This document shows positions 1 to 8,618 of a stretch of 64,000 nt of DNA, piece by piece. The notes under the pieces were generated by a model. That model was not told the DNA's origin. It saw nothing but the letters and a program-made list of their open reading frames with translations, and searched no databases. The position numbers were made by a program, and so were the translations under genes. Numbering within the stretch: position 1 is the first letter of the stretch; each line of letters opens with the position of its first letter. The stretch spans positions 62,001 through 126,000 of the forward strand of contig NZ_JAJFAW010000014.1 of the NCBI RefSeq assembly GCF_020711255.1, written 5' to 3'. Source of the DNA: Hymenobacter plasmatis (lineage in GTDB: Bacteria > Bacteroidota > Bacteroidia > Cytophagales > Hymenobacteraceae).

Positions 1-3000
1 GAAGAAGGCATAGTCCATGCCTTTGATGCTTTCGGTGCGATAGGTGACGGGGGCGCCACCCACCGTGAGGCCGGTTAAGCGGCCGCCGGCAGCTACTATG
101 GGCAGCATGCCCTGGAGGTTGAGCACGTTGTTGAATACCGACACCGAGAAGCTCAGCTTGTTGGCGTTCCAGGCCATGGCGCCAAACGAGGAGTTGTTAC
201 GGCCGTCGAGCCAGGTCAGCATCTGCTTGGCCGATACCACGGGAATCTGCCGTTGCTGGGCTGCCGCAATGATGGCGTTGGAGCCGTCGATGCTGGTTTG
301 GTCAAAGTCGGTGTGCATGTTAGCTGTAAACACGCCATAGTACCCTTTGGAGCCGATGGCATTATCCAGCAGCGTGTTGATGTGCGTAGCGATGGTTATG
401 CCTGATTCGTCGGTGAGCTGCGTGGTGGCCTGATACACGTCGATGAGCGAGCCGTCCAAATCCGCGAAGCGCATCGGGATGCCCGAGCCCGTAAACATGC
501 CAGGCCGGTCTTTAACCCAGGCCTCTGGCCAGTAGTAGTAGTTGTCGTCGAGGCGGATGCCGTTTTCCAGCTCAATTTTGGGCTCACTGGCCCAGTCGCT
601 CCACGCAATGCAGTGCGTGCGGTGAGTAACGGGCTTGGTGAGGCTGGGGAAATTAGCCGTCCACTGCCCCAGCTGGGTAGTGAAGTCATTCCGCAGGGAC
701 GTGGGCGTCCAGTTGTTACAGCCGGTGTTGAGGTGCAGACTGAGTTCAAAGCCTTGGGCTTCGTAGGCAGCGGCTTGCGCATCGGTGATGGGCGTGCCAG
801 GGTAGATGTAGGACGTGCCGCGAACGGCCGTCCAGTCGGCAACGGCCTGGGCCGTATTAGAGGAGCTTTTGGTGATGAAAGAGTCGAATCTGTTCTTGGT
901 GCCGCCGCTGCCGTGGTCGTCGCCACTCATCACTACGGCAGCTTTCAGGCCCTTGGGCAGATACCAAAACCGGGGCAGAGGCTTCTTGCTGCCCTGCTCC
1001 ATGATGTTGGCCAGCAAGCGCTGCTGCTCGTCGGCCTGCGGAATGGCCACCTTGTTCATGTCAACCCAATCGGTGGAGATTGGGTCATTCGAGTGGAACA
1101 TGTCGTCGGAACGGATGGGGTTGATTGCGCCGTCGCGCTTCTGCCCGGCCCATGCGGGGTTACCCTGGCGGGTGTACACAATGGAGCGGGCCAAATCGTA
1201 GGTGAAGGCAATGGCCTTGCCGCCGTTGGTGCCCACCGCCCGCTGCGTTACGGCTGGGTTGCTGGTGGCCGTGGTGGCGCTGGAGTAGAGCATGGCCAGG
1301 CTGGTGGTGCCGCTGTTCAGGGTATATAGGTCGGCTGTGCCATGAAACTGCATGGTTTCACCCACGATGCCCACGCCGGGCCCGCTGGCCGTATTCACCA
1401 GCAGGTACTTGTCGAGCAGGGTGCCGCCGGTGGCGGTAATGCCCAGCAGCGGAGCCAGCTGCGCATTGGGCTTGAGGGCAATGAGGGTTCCGCCGGCCGT
1501 TACCCAGTCGGTGAGCATGGTTACGTTGGCAGCCGACAAGGAGATGTCGCCCAGTATCACGACGTCATAGGAGCTTAAGGTCGTGTTGTCGACCTGCGAA
1601 ATGTCTTTCGCGGCAAACTCATTGAAGCCTTCGGCCCGCAGAATCTCTATCGGGAAGCGACTGAACGGATTGGCCGAGGAGCTGATAACCAGAATGGGCC
1701 CACCGGGGCCCTCGTTGGGCGAGGGCAGGGGAGCAGGTGGTGGGGGCGGAGTGCCCTGGGTCGTGAACGACGACGTGAAGGTGGCCGCCAGCGCAATGCC
1801 TGCCAGGTCCTTGATGCGCGGGTCGGAAGCGCCGCCCTTCACCGAGATAGTGTAGGCCGTTGAATAGCTCAACGTGGCGGTGGGGTCGAGGGTGGCCGTG
1901 CGGCTGATGGCGTCGTAGGTGACGGTGGCCGCTACCGGCGAGGTGCCGTTCAGCAGCTGCACCGTGGTGCCAGATACGGTGGCCGGGTCCACCGCCTCGT
2001 CGAAGGTGACAGTGATGTTGGCCGTGGCCAAGGCAGACGCGGCATTGTTGGCCGGCGAAGTGGAGAGCACTGTTGGTGCGCTCGTATCGGGTCCCACGGC
2101 GGTGTCAAACACCACATCAACATAGTAATTGCTTGATTGGTAGCTGTCCGTGGGAAAGGCTGGGGTGCCGGTGACTTTGTACACGCCGTTGGGGCCGTTG
2201 GGGTCGGTGCTGGCCAAGCCGCGCAACGGACCGTTCACCACGGCCTGGGCAAAGCCCGTGTTATCGGCCGAGTAGTAGCCAGTGCTGCTGTGGTAGGAAA
2301 TGACGTAGGTGGTGCCAGCCGTGATGGCCACTGGTTTGGTAAACGCTACTTGCTGCCAGCCCGTGGCGGTTTCATTGGTGAAAGTGGACTGCGCCAGCAG
2401 CGTGCCCGTGCTGTTGTAGAGCTGCCCGATGTGCGTGCCGGTGTTGCTGCTCTGCTTATAAAACCGTACTCCCGTAATGTAGCCGTTGGTGCTGGCCTGG
2501 AACTTCATGCCCAGTTGGATGGCACTGCCATTATCGCTATACGGGCCGCCGGTGGGCGCCACGGTGGGCTGAAATACCGTGCAGGGGCAGGCGCCCGTGC
2601 CTGTGCCCGTCCCGATGGAAACGCTCACCGAAACTGGCGCACTCATGTTGCCCGAGTCGTCGAAGGCGCGGCTCTGGATGGTGGCCGGGCCTTGGGTCGA
2701 AGGCGTCCAGGAATAGGTCCAGCTGGTGGTGCCGGTGGCGCGCTGCCACTTGGTGCCGCCGTCGGTGGATATTTCCACGCCGGCCACGGTATTGGCGTCG
2801 GAAGCCGTGCCCGAAACGGTAACGGCCTGGCCGCTGGGCAGGCTGGCCCCGCCAGTGGGGGCCGTGATGGCCACGGTGGGGGCCTGCGTGTCGGAAGAGG
2901 CCGAGGCGGCTGTCAGGCCGCTTTCCAGGGTGGCGGGCTGCACGCCCATGTCGGCAAACAGGTTCACGGTGGCCTGCTTCATATCCTTGTCGGGGGCAGC

Positions 3001-4539
3001 GCTGCCGCGGTCGTGGTGGCTGTCGAGGCCCCATGACCATTGCACGGTGCCGGCCCCAAACACCAATGCCCCGCTACTGTGCTTGTAGAGGGAAAGTTGG
3101 TGGGTGGCACCACCCAAAGAAGTTTGCGAAAGCAGGATTTGGCCCGCGGGATAGCTGTCCTTGAACGCGTCCTGCCGGGGGTCCCACTCGTAGCCCAGGG
3201 TGCCATCGGTGAAGGTGGCGGCGCCGCTGGTTAAGCTGGCCACGCTGGTGTTGCGCCAAAAGCGCAGATTCTTATAGCTGGCCGGCACCGTGATGGCGCC
3301 TTGGGCATTGGTCCAGCTGATTTGACCGCTCAGCTCATTTTCCGGACGGCACCCGTCTGCCGTGGAAAAATTGCAGCCAGAGCGCCACAGGCCCGTCCAC
3401 GTCGTGCTGATGGGGTCGCACTTGCCGCCGCAGGTGTCATCGCCCTCTGTGCCTTCCTTGTAGCATACCAGGGTTCGGTGGCTGTCTTCCCAGCGGGTTT
3501 TCCAGTAGATTTCGTTGCCGCTGAAAAAAGCCACGTGCTTGCCGGCGTTGCGGGCGGCGGTCACGTTAGCCCGGGCCGTGCCCGACCAGTACTCGTCGTG
3601 GCCCACCGACATAAATACCTTGTGGCTCGTGAGCAGGTTGCCGCGCCGGTCCGTGTCCACGTCGGTGCTGTAGCTCACGTTGTAGCCGTTGGCTTCGAGC
3701 CAGCGAATCATGGGGTATTCGGCGTTGAAGAGCCAGTCTTCGGAAGCACCGCCGCCCCCACCACCATTGCGGGTGATGAAGGGCCGGTTGTAGCTCACCT
3801 TGTACGCGTGGTCGCCCGAGACGGCTGCGTAGAGGCTCTTGCCATTGGTGCTGTTATCGCCGTAAATGTTGTAGGCTTGCCAGGTTGCGTCCGAGGTCTG
3901 AAAGAGCAGGTCGGAGTTGCCGGTATCATCCCGCACAATGAAGACAATGTGGCTGGAGCCGCCATTATCAGAGCGGGTGAGCTTGGCGATGTATACGCCC
4001 GAAACGGCATCTGTAGGAATTTGCCAGTTGGCCGACTCGCTCCAGTTGCCGCAATCCAGCAAGCCCGTAGTGGGGTCAACTTGGCAGGGGAGTTGCGTCT
4101 GAGGCAAGGTAGCCGTGACGGTAGCATCGCCCTGGTACCGAGCACCGTTGCCTCTGTAGTAGCCCAAGCGGTAAATCTTGATGCTATAGCCCGAGGCATT
4201 GGTTTTAATTTTGAAGCTGGCCGCCTGGCCTTTGTTGTAGCTGATATCAGTGGCAAATCCCTGAATCGACAAGTCGCCGGCCCCGCTAATCTGCCATTCC
4301 GATTCCGGGTTGCCAGCCATGGCATTCTCGGTTACGATGGCGTTCTGGGCCCAACTGGTAGAGAAAGTAGCGCTTAGTACCAGGGCAAACAGCGCCCGGA
4401 AGGCCAGCGGGCTGTGCTGTAACCGACGCTTGGGAGTAAGATTTTTGCTAATGTAGAGTCTGAGTAGCTGTATGAAAATTGAAAATCGAAAGGCAGAAAA
4501 GCCTTGACAATGAATGGGTACTCTTATAGCTGTTTCCAT
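1..4539 (-). CDS. Giant secreted multidomain protein: DMFase-beta-like (DUF6605), Ig-like, DUF4082, Big_5 and deacetylase-like domains (3' partial)
   Basis: The frame is open from an ATG at 4539 to the window edge (1513 codons), so the C-terminus is missing. The N-terminus is about 65 residues with a hydrophobic stretch near 45-63 ending in SWAQ, read as a signal peptide; the next ATG, at 4320, would lose it. Domains in order: residues ~75-520 resemble the C-terminal domain of N,N-dimethylformamidase beta (DUF6605), with VGHDEYWS near residue 310; ~543-640 is an Ig-like domain; ~655-805 is DUF4082; ~815-925 is a Big_5 Ig-like domain; ~945-1040 looks like a GATase/ThuA-type fold; ~1195 onward has SGDDH and SLHLNTG motifs like polysaccharide deacetylases. 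It is probably exported to the surface, and a T9SS sorting domain may follow outside the window. Substrate unknown. Domain assignments are by eye; that it is one large exported protein is firm. Confidence 0.85.
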   Translation of the reverse strand, partial: METAIRVPIHCQGFSAFRFSIFIQLLRLYISKNLTPKRRLQHSPLAFRALFALVLSATFSTSWAQNAIVTENAMAGNPESEWQISGAGDLSIQGFATDISYNKGQAASFKIKTNASGYSIKIYRLGYYRGNGARYQGDATVTATLPQTQLPCQVDPTTGLLDCGNWSESANWQIPTDAVSGVYIAKLTRSDNGGSSHIVFIVRDDTGNSDLLFQTSDATWQAYNIYGDNSTNGKSLYAAVSGDHAYKVSYNRPFITRNGGGGGGASEDWLFNAEYPMIRWLEANGYNVSYSTDVDTDRRGNLLTSHKVFMSVGHDEYWSGTARANVTAARNAGKHVAFFSGNEIYWKTRWEDSHRTLVCYKEGTEGDDTCGGKCDPISTTWTGLWRSGCNFSTADGCRPENELSGQISWTNAQGAITVPASYKNLRFWRNTSVASLTSGAATFTDGTLGYEWDPRQDAFKDSYPAGQILLSQTSLGGATHQLSLYKHSSGALVFGAGTVQWSWGLDSHHDRGSAAPDKDMKQATVNLFADMGVQPATLESGLTAASASSDTQAPTVAITAPTGGASLPSGQAVTVSGTASDANTVAGVEISTDGGTKWQRATGTTSWTYSWTPSTQGPATIQSRAFDDSGNMSAPVSVSVSIGTGTGTGACPCTVFQPTVAPTGGPYSDNGSAIQLGMKFQASTNGYITGVRFYKQSSNTGTHIGQLYNSTGTLLAQSTFTNETATGWQQVAFTKPVAITAGTTYVISYHSSTGYYSADNTGFAQAVVNGPLRGLASTDPNGPNGVYKVTGTPAFPTDSYQSSNYYVDVVFDTAVGPDTSAPTVLSTSPANNAASALATANITVTFDEAVDPATVSGTTVQLLNGTSPVAATVTYDAISRTATLDPTATLSYSTAYTISVKGGASDPRIKDLAGIALAATFTSSFTTQGTPPPPPAPLPSPNEGPGGPILVISSSANPFSRFPIEILRAEGFNEFAAKDISQVDNTTLSSYDVVILGDISLSAANVTMLTDWVTAGGTLIALKPNAQLAPLLGITATGGTLLDKYLLVNTASGPGVGIVGETMQFHGTADLYTLNSGTTSLAMLYSSATTATSNPAVTQRAVGTNGGKAIAFTYDLARSIVYTRQGNPAWAGQKRDGAINPIRSDDMFHSNDPISTDWVDMNKVAIPQADEQQRLLANIMEQGSKKPLPRFWYLPKGLKAAVVMSGDDHGSGGTKNRFDSFITKSSSNTAQAVADWTAVRGTSYIYPGTPITDAQAAAYEAQGFELSLHLNTGCNNWTPTSLRNDFTTQLGQWTANFPSLTKPVTHRTHCIAWSDWASEPKIELENGIRLDDNYYYWPEAWVKDRPGMFTGSGIPMRFADLDGSLIDVYQATTQLTDESGITIATHINTLLDNAIGSKGYYGVFTANMHTDFDQTSIDGSNAIIAAAQQRQIPVVSAKQMLTWLDGRNNSSFGAMAWNANKLSFSVSVFNNVLNLQGMLPIVAAGGRLTGLTVGGAPVTYRTESIKGMDYAFF

Positions 4540-4905
4540 AATTATGATAGATTAAGGTTAAGAGGCATAATGGCTGGCGATTGGGTGGGGCAATAGCTGG
4601 GAGATGAGCATAGCGGTGAGTGTTAAGTGATGAATTACAGAGTGTTTAATGCTGTGGACGCAAGAGGCCACCGGCCTTCCCCGTGAGAGGAGGCATTCTG
4701 AGAGCCCGTGGTGTTGCGCAATGGAGCGGGGAATAAACTAGGCAGGACCCTGACAATCAGGGCAAAAAGCTGATAGGGTGCTCCAGAATATTGGGTAGAA
4801 AACCAGAGTACTTGTTGTGAATAATGGCGGCTATAAGTTGCTTGTGTGGTAAAATTGTAACTATTTAATGGTAAGTCAATATTGACGAGTTTTGGAATTA
4901 ATGTT

Positions 4906-4938
4906 TTTACGTATTAAACTTTAGCCTTTACGTATTAA
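4906..4938. promoter_or_regulatory. Paired direct repeats, candidate operator
   Basis: The 12-mer TTTACGTATTAA occurs at 4906-4917 and again at 4927-4938, exactly 21 bp apart, about two helical turns. Each copy contains the palindrome TACGTA. The pair lies about 370-400 bp upstream of the start of the giant secreted protein. A tandem operator is an inference from spacing alone. Confidence 0.35.
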
Positions 4939-5428
4939 TTTTTGGTGGCAAAGTACAAATACTGCTAGGTGCTATAGAATCGGCAATATAATTGTGCTAT
5001 CAACTCTTTATACGTTATATACTTTTGATTACAAGTACTTTACAAGAAAAAATAGGCGATTTTGATTCTTTTTAAAGACATTGATTTCGCATTCGAATGG
5101 CACGAGCATGGCTAATCGGGAGTTAGGCGGGCATTTCCCCGAAGCTGGTTTGTCAAGCTTGGGAAAGGCCCTGGGGAAGTAGCATCGGCTGAGATGCAAA
5201 ATGTGGCCCAGCTAAGAAAGTCGGCAAAGGCCACAAGCGAACTTCTCAAATGCCTGAGATAAGGGCGGCTATCAAGGCGCCGGCAAGCCAGCACAGTTGA
5301 GGCTAGTGCCTGCCACCAACAATTGAGCTGAAGGCTTCCTACTAAATATATACGAATAATGTGGGCATGATGAGGCTTTCGAGCCGTGGAAAGTAGTCGT
5401 GCAGAAGTAACCGCATAGTAAAAAGGCG

Positions 5429-5517
5429 GTCATGCTGAGCTTGTCGAAGCATCTCTACTGCTTCGTCCGAGCCATTCAACGAAGCGGGAGAGACGCTTCG
5501 GCTCCGCTCAGCATGAC
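5429..5517. repeat. Palindromic dispersed element, GTCATGCTGAGC family
   Basis: Starts GTCATGCTGAGC and ends GCTCAGCATGAC, with inner complementary stretches around GAAGCATCTC and GAGACGCTTCGG. Related elements are at 58222-58306 and 63619-63707, and an interrupted copy is in 41048-41287. It could fold into one long hairpin. REP/MITE-like; no transposase is nearby. Confidence 0.75.
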
Positions 5518-5665
5518 GTTCATTTGAATACGCTTACTTCTGCGTGGGTACTTACCAGTGCGATACCGGGTGAAACCAAGCAAATCCTTATCTGATAAAA
5601 ATCGGAAGGGGTATGCTTATTTTTCAAAAAAATGTCACTATGTTTATAAGAAAAACAACTATGCC

Positions 5666-5935
5666 ATGAGCGACTTCTTTCCATTTTATTCAAGTATACC
5701 GGAGAAGGACGGGCGGCGGCTATACCATACGCACCCCCGCTGCCGGATTGCGCAGCGCATTTCGATGGCCTACCGCGTGGCTGGCACCGGCGATGAGCGG
5801 CAGCAATGTCCATTCTGTTACCTGTTTGGTCAGTTTGAAATGAACAAGGACTTTCGGGGCCCGCTCCCGCCGGGTTCTTCGCGTGGGGCACCGCGGGGCC
5901 AGGAAACGGGGGCAACATCTGCCTCGCAGTCGTAG
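5666..5935 (+). CDS. Small Cys/His-rich hypothetical protein
   Basis: An 89-residue frame beginning MSDFFPFYSS. The longer in-frame start at 5558 adds a low-quality AT-rich leader, so the ATG at 5666 is preferred. It contains YHTHPRCRIA (His, His, Cys) followed about 25 residues later by CPFC, a spacing that could bind a metal such as zinc. No signal peptide or membrane segment is visible. I think similar short proteins with a His/Cys and CPxC pattern occur in Hymenobacter-like genomes, but this is from memory. The tail after residue ~65 is low complexity. It converges on the histidine kinase with a 46-bp gap. A competing antisense frame (5520-5945) shows no protein-like features. Function unknown. 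Confidence 0.5.
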   Translation: MSDFFPFYSSIPEKDGRRLYHTHPRCRIAQRISMAYRVAGTGDERQQCPFCYLFGQFEMNKDFRGPLPPGSSRGAPRGQETGATSASQS

Positions 5936-5981
5936 TAGTACCCACCCGGCGAGCCGGCGGCTGGTACCGCAGTTGGGACGG

Positions 5982-7988
5982 CTAACCGGGCAAGCAGATG
6001 ATGAACTCGGTGAATTCGCCTTCCTGTGATTCCACGGTGAGGGTACCCCCGTGGCTTTGGGTTACGATGTCGTGCGAGAGGGAAAGGCCCAGGCCCGTGC
6101 CCTCGTGGGTGGGCTTGGTGGTGAAAAACGGCTGAAACACCTTCTCCTTCACGGCCTCCGGGATGCCGGTCCCGTTATCGCGCACCCGAATTTCGACGTA
6201 CCCCGTGGGCAGCTGGCGGGTGCTGACGCTGACTTCGCCCACATAGCCGGCTTCGCCCAATTTCTGGCGCTGCTGCACGGCATAAAACGCATTGGTGAAT
6301 AAGTTGAGCAGCACCCGGCCCAAATCGGATGCTACGGCGGGCACCGGGCGCAGGTTGGGGGCCAGATGCTTGGTGCGGGCCGCATGAAAAGACGGGTCTT
6401 TGGCGCGCAGGCCTTGGTAGGCCAGGCGCAGGTACTCCTCGGTGAGCTGGTTGAGGTTGGTGGGGGCGAGGGGGGCGCTGCCGTTGCGCGAGCGGGCCAG
6501 CATGCCGGAAATGATGGACGTGGCGCGCTGGCCGTGCTCGCTGATTTCGCGCAGGTTCTGCTTGAGGCCGGCCAGCAGAATGCCCTGGCTGTGGTCGGGG
6601 GTGGGGCGGTGGGGGCTGCCGTCGGCCATGTCATCCACGAGCAGGGCACTCACATCGGCGAAGTTTTTTACGAAGGCCAGCGGGTTTTGCAGCTCGTGGG
6701 CGATGCCCGCGGTTAGCTCGCCCAGAAAGGCCATTTTCTCGCTTTGCACCAGCTGGGCCTGGGTGGCCTGCAGCTGCTCCAGGGTGCTGCTCAGCTCGTC
6801 GCGCTGGTGGGCAATCTGGGCGTTTTGGGCGTTGAGCTGCTGGTTGGCGCGCTGCTTGTGCCGGTTGTTGAGCCAGAGCAGCAGCAGGGCCGGCAGGGTA
6901 CTGGCCAACGCGGCCAGCAGCCAATGGTAGCGGCGCTCGGCGGCGGCTTCGGCGGCCTGGTCGGCGAGCTCCTGCTGGCGCAGCCGCTCGCTCACGTCCA
7001 GCGCCTGCACCTGGGCCATCTTGGTGCGGCTGAACAGGCTGTCGCGCGTGGTGCTGGCCAGCGTGAGGTAGCGAAACGCGGCGGCGCTGTCGCGCCGGGC
7101 GGCATACGCCGAAGCCAGAAACTGGCTGGCTTCCAGAATTCCCTTGGGGTATTGGCCCAACTGCCCCGCGGCCAGCGCCTGCCGCCCGGAATAGAGCGCC
7201 GAATCGGACGTGGGGCCGTGCTGGCGTTGGTAGAGCCGGGCCTGGCCCAGGTAGGCCCGGCAGAGCGCAAACGTGATGCGCTGGCCGGTGGCCCGCGCAA
7301 TGCTGCTGCGGTAGTAGCGCTGGGCCAGCTGGGGCCGGCCCAGGCCGGAGTAGATGTTGCCGAGCATGGCCGCATCGCCCACTTCGCTGGTCAGGTCGTG
7401 CTGGTTCAGGTCCAGCGCATATCCTTTTTGGGAGTAGAGCAGGGCCGAGTCGAGGCGGTTGAGCTGCACGTACACGTTGCCGATGTTGCCCATCACGCGG
7501 GTGAGCAGCTTCACGTTTTGGCTTTTTTCGGCCACTGTTTTGGCCCGAAACAGGTAGGCCAGGGCGGTGCGGCTGTTGCCCTGCTCCCAGTTGAGGTAGC
7601 CCAACGCGTTGGTGGCGCGCCCGATTAGCTCCGGGTCGTGCAGGGCCTCGGCCATGCGCAGGCCTTGCAGCCCCACTTGCAGCGCGGCGGGGTAGTTGCC
7701 GGCTTCCCGAAAGCCGGAGCCCAGCCGTACCAGCGCCCAGGCCTCGCCCCGCGGAAACTGCAGTTTCTGGGCGAGCTGCAGGGCCTGCTGGCCGTAGTAA
7801 ATGGTGGACAGCGGCGCCGTTTGGGTGTGCTCGTAGGCCAGCTGGGCCAGCAACAGCACCCGGGCCGAATCGGGCGGCGCCGTGGCCAGCAGCCGTTGTA
7901 AGCTGTCTATCCGGGCATCGTGCTGGGGCGCCGGAAATAAGGATTCCGGGCCAGCCCACCACAGCAACAGCAGCAAAAAGATGTTCAT
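5982..7988 (-). CDS. TPR-containing sensor histidine kinase
   Basis: 668 residues. After an N-terminal signal/anchor (MNIFLLLLLWWAG) comes a run of tetratricopeptide repeats over ~30-330, one transmembrane segment at ~349-368, a short coiled coil (~375-415), a phospho-acceptor domain with His in GIAHELQNP near residue 429, and an HATPase_c domain with an N box near 564, DNGTGIP near 608 and GTGLGLSL near 632. This is the common Bacteroidota layout of a periplasmic TPR sensor linked to a cytoplasmic kinase. All catalytic motifs are intact. No response regulator is adjacent on either side, so its partner must be encoded elsewhere. The signal sensed cannot be read from the sequence. Confidence 0.93.
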   Translation of the reverse strand: MNIFLLLLLWWAGPESLFPAPQHDARIDSLQRLLATAPPDSARVLLLAQLAYEHTQTAPLSTIYYGQQALQLAQKLQFPRGEAWALVRLGSGFREAGNYPAALQVGLQGLRMAEALHDPELIGRATNALGYLNWEQGNSRTALAYLFRAKTVAEKSQNVKLLTRVMGNIGNVYVQLNRLDSALLYSQKGYALDLNQHDLTSEVGDAAMLGNIYSGLGRPQLAQRYYRSSIARATGQRITFALCRAYLGQARLYQRQHGPTSDSALYSGRQALAAGQLGQYPKGILEASQFLASAYAARRDSAAAFRYLTLASTTRDSLFSRTKMAQVQALDVSERLRQQELADQAAEAAAERRYHWLLAALASTLPALLLLWLNNRHKQRANQQLNAQNAQIAHQRDELSSTLEQLQATQAQLVQSEKMAFLGELTAGIAHELQNPLAFVKNFADVSALLVDDMADGSPHRPTPDHSQGILLAGLKQNLREISEHGQRATSIISGMLARSRNGSAPLAPTNLNQLTEEYLRLAYQGLRAKDPSFHAARTKHLAPNLRPVPAVASDLGRVLLNLFTNAFYAVQQRQKLGEAGYVGEVSVSTRQLPTGYVEIRVRDNGTGIPEAVKEKVFQPFFTTKPTHEGTGLGLSLSHDIVTQSHGGTLTVESQEGEFTEFIICLPG

Positions 7989-8618
7989 GACAGGAAAAGA
8001 AGTTCTATCTGAAAAGCAGAAGCTCTATCCGGGTGAAGAAGAACGAAACACGGATGGGCAGCCTGGGGCACTTTCCATCGTGCCGGGCCGAGGCATCAGT
8101 AGCTCAACAGTACTGTTTCCTGTAAGGAAGCTCTGCTTTTAGCTCAAAAACTTACAGCGGAGCGGTGCGCAGAACTCTGCTACTGTTCAGGTAATTGCCA
8201 TGGATAAGGAAATAAGATTGTCTAATATAGCGAGCGAAGCTCCTTGGTAATGCGCTGGCTTAGGATTATTTGCCCGGTAGGCCAACGGCCTGCGGCAGGA
8301 GCCTTAAGCTCAACCGCGGCCGCGGGTGTAGGAGGGGCTTTATACCAACTCCGCGTCGCACATCGCAAACGCTTTCGCCTTCCCGCTGCTGGCTGCAGTT
8401 GAGCTAAAGTCAGCTCAATAAGTACTGGTTGGCATTGCCAGTCAGGGTGTTGGTGTTGGTTTTGTGCCGTTGGTACGGTGCTGCTTGCGTGCCACGGCAG
8501 TGCCTTGCGGAGCGGACGCTGCCTTAAGCGGGCTGGCGGGTGTTTCTTTGCGGCCTTTCCGGGCTGTTCCCGCCGTTCTGTTGTTGGGAAGCTTTGCTCA
8601 CTTGTTCGCGTCCTTCCC
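7989..8618. other. Intergenic region with a cluster of TTGAGCT motifs
   Basis: No supported gene. TTGAGCT or its complement occurs at about 8101, 8140, 8308, 8399 and 8412, the densest cluster in the window. The gap lies between the divergent kinase and GNAT genes and should hold both promoters. A 136-codon antisense frame (8222-8632) and a 47-codon upstream extension of the GNAT frame look like GC-driven open frames. Confidence 0.6.
8399..8418. repeat. Inverted pair of TTGAGCT motifs
   Basis: TTGAGCT at 8399-8405 and AGCTCAA at 8412-8418 form a 7-bp inverted repeat with a 6-nt loop, made from two copies of the recurrent intergenic motif facing each other. Confidence 0.6.

Larger units (their letters stand above)
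4540..5665. other. Intergenic region of about 1.1 kb, AT-rich part at 4850-5090
   Basis: No convincing gene is seen. The AT-rich half next to the giant surface-protein gene probably holds its promoter, though I found no clean TAnnTTTG box reading toward it. It contains a direct-repeat pair (4906-4938), one RTTGAGCTRA-type motif near 5324 and a palindromic element (5429-5517). A 60-codon minus-strand frame at 5112-5294 lacks any family feature. Confidence 0.6.

Noticed and set aside
5112-5294. 60-codon minus-strand frame
   Set aside because: No start context, no domain and no signal peptide; lies in a gap with repeats.
6631-7962. 443-codon minus-strand frame within the histidine kinase
   Set aside because: Same strand but another frame, Pro/Gly/Arg-rich; the kinase frame has all expected motifs.
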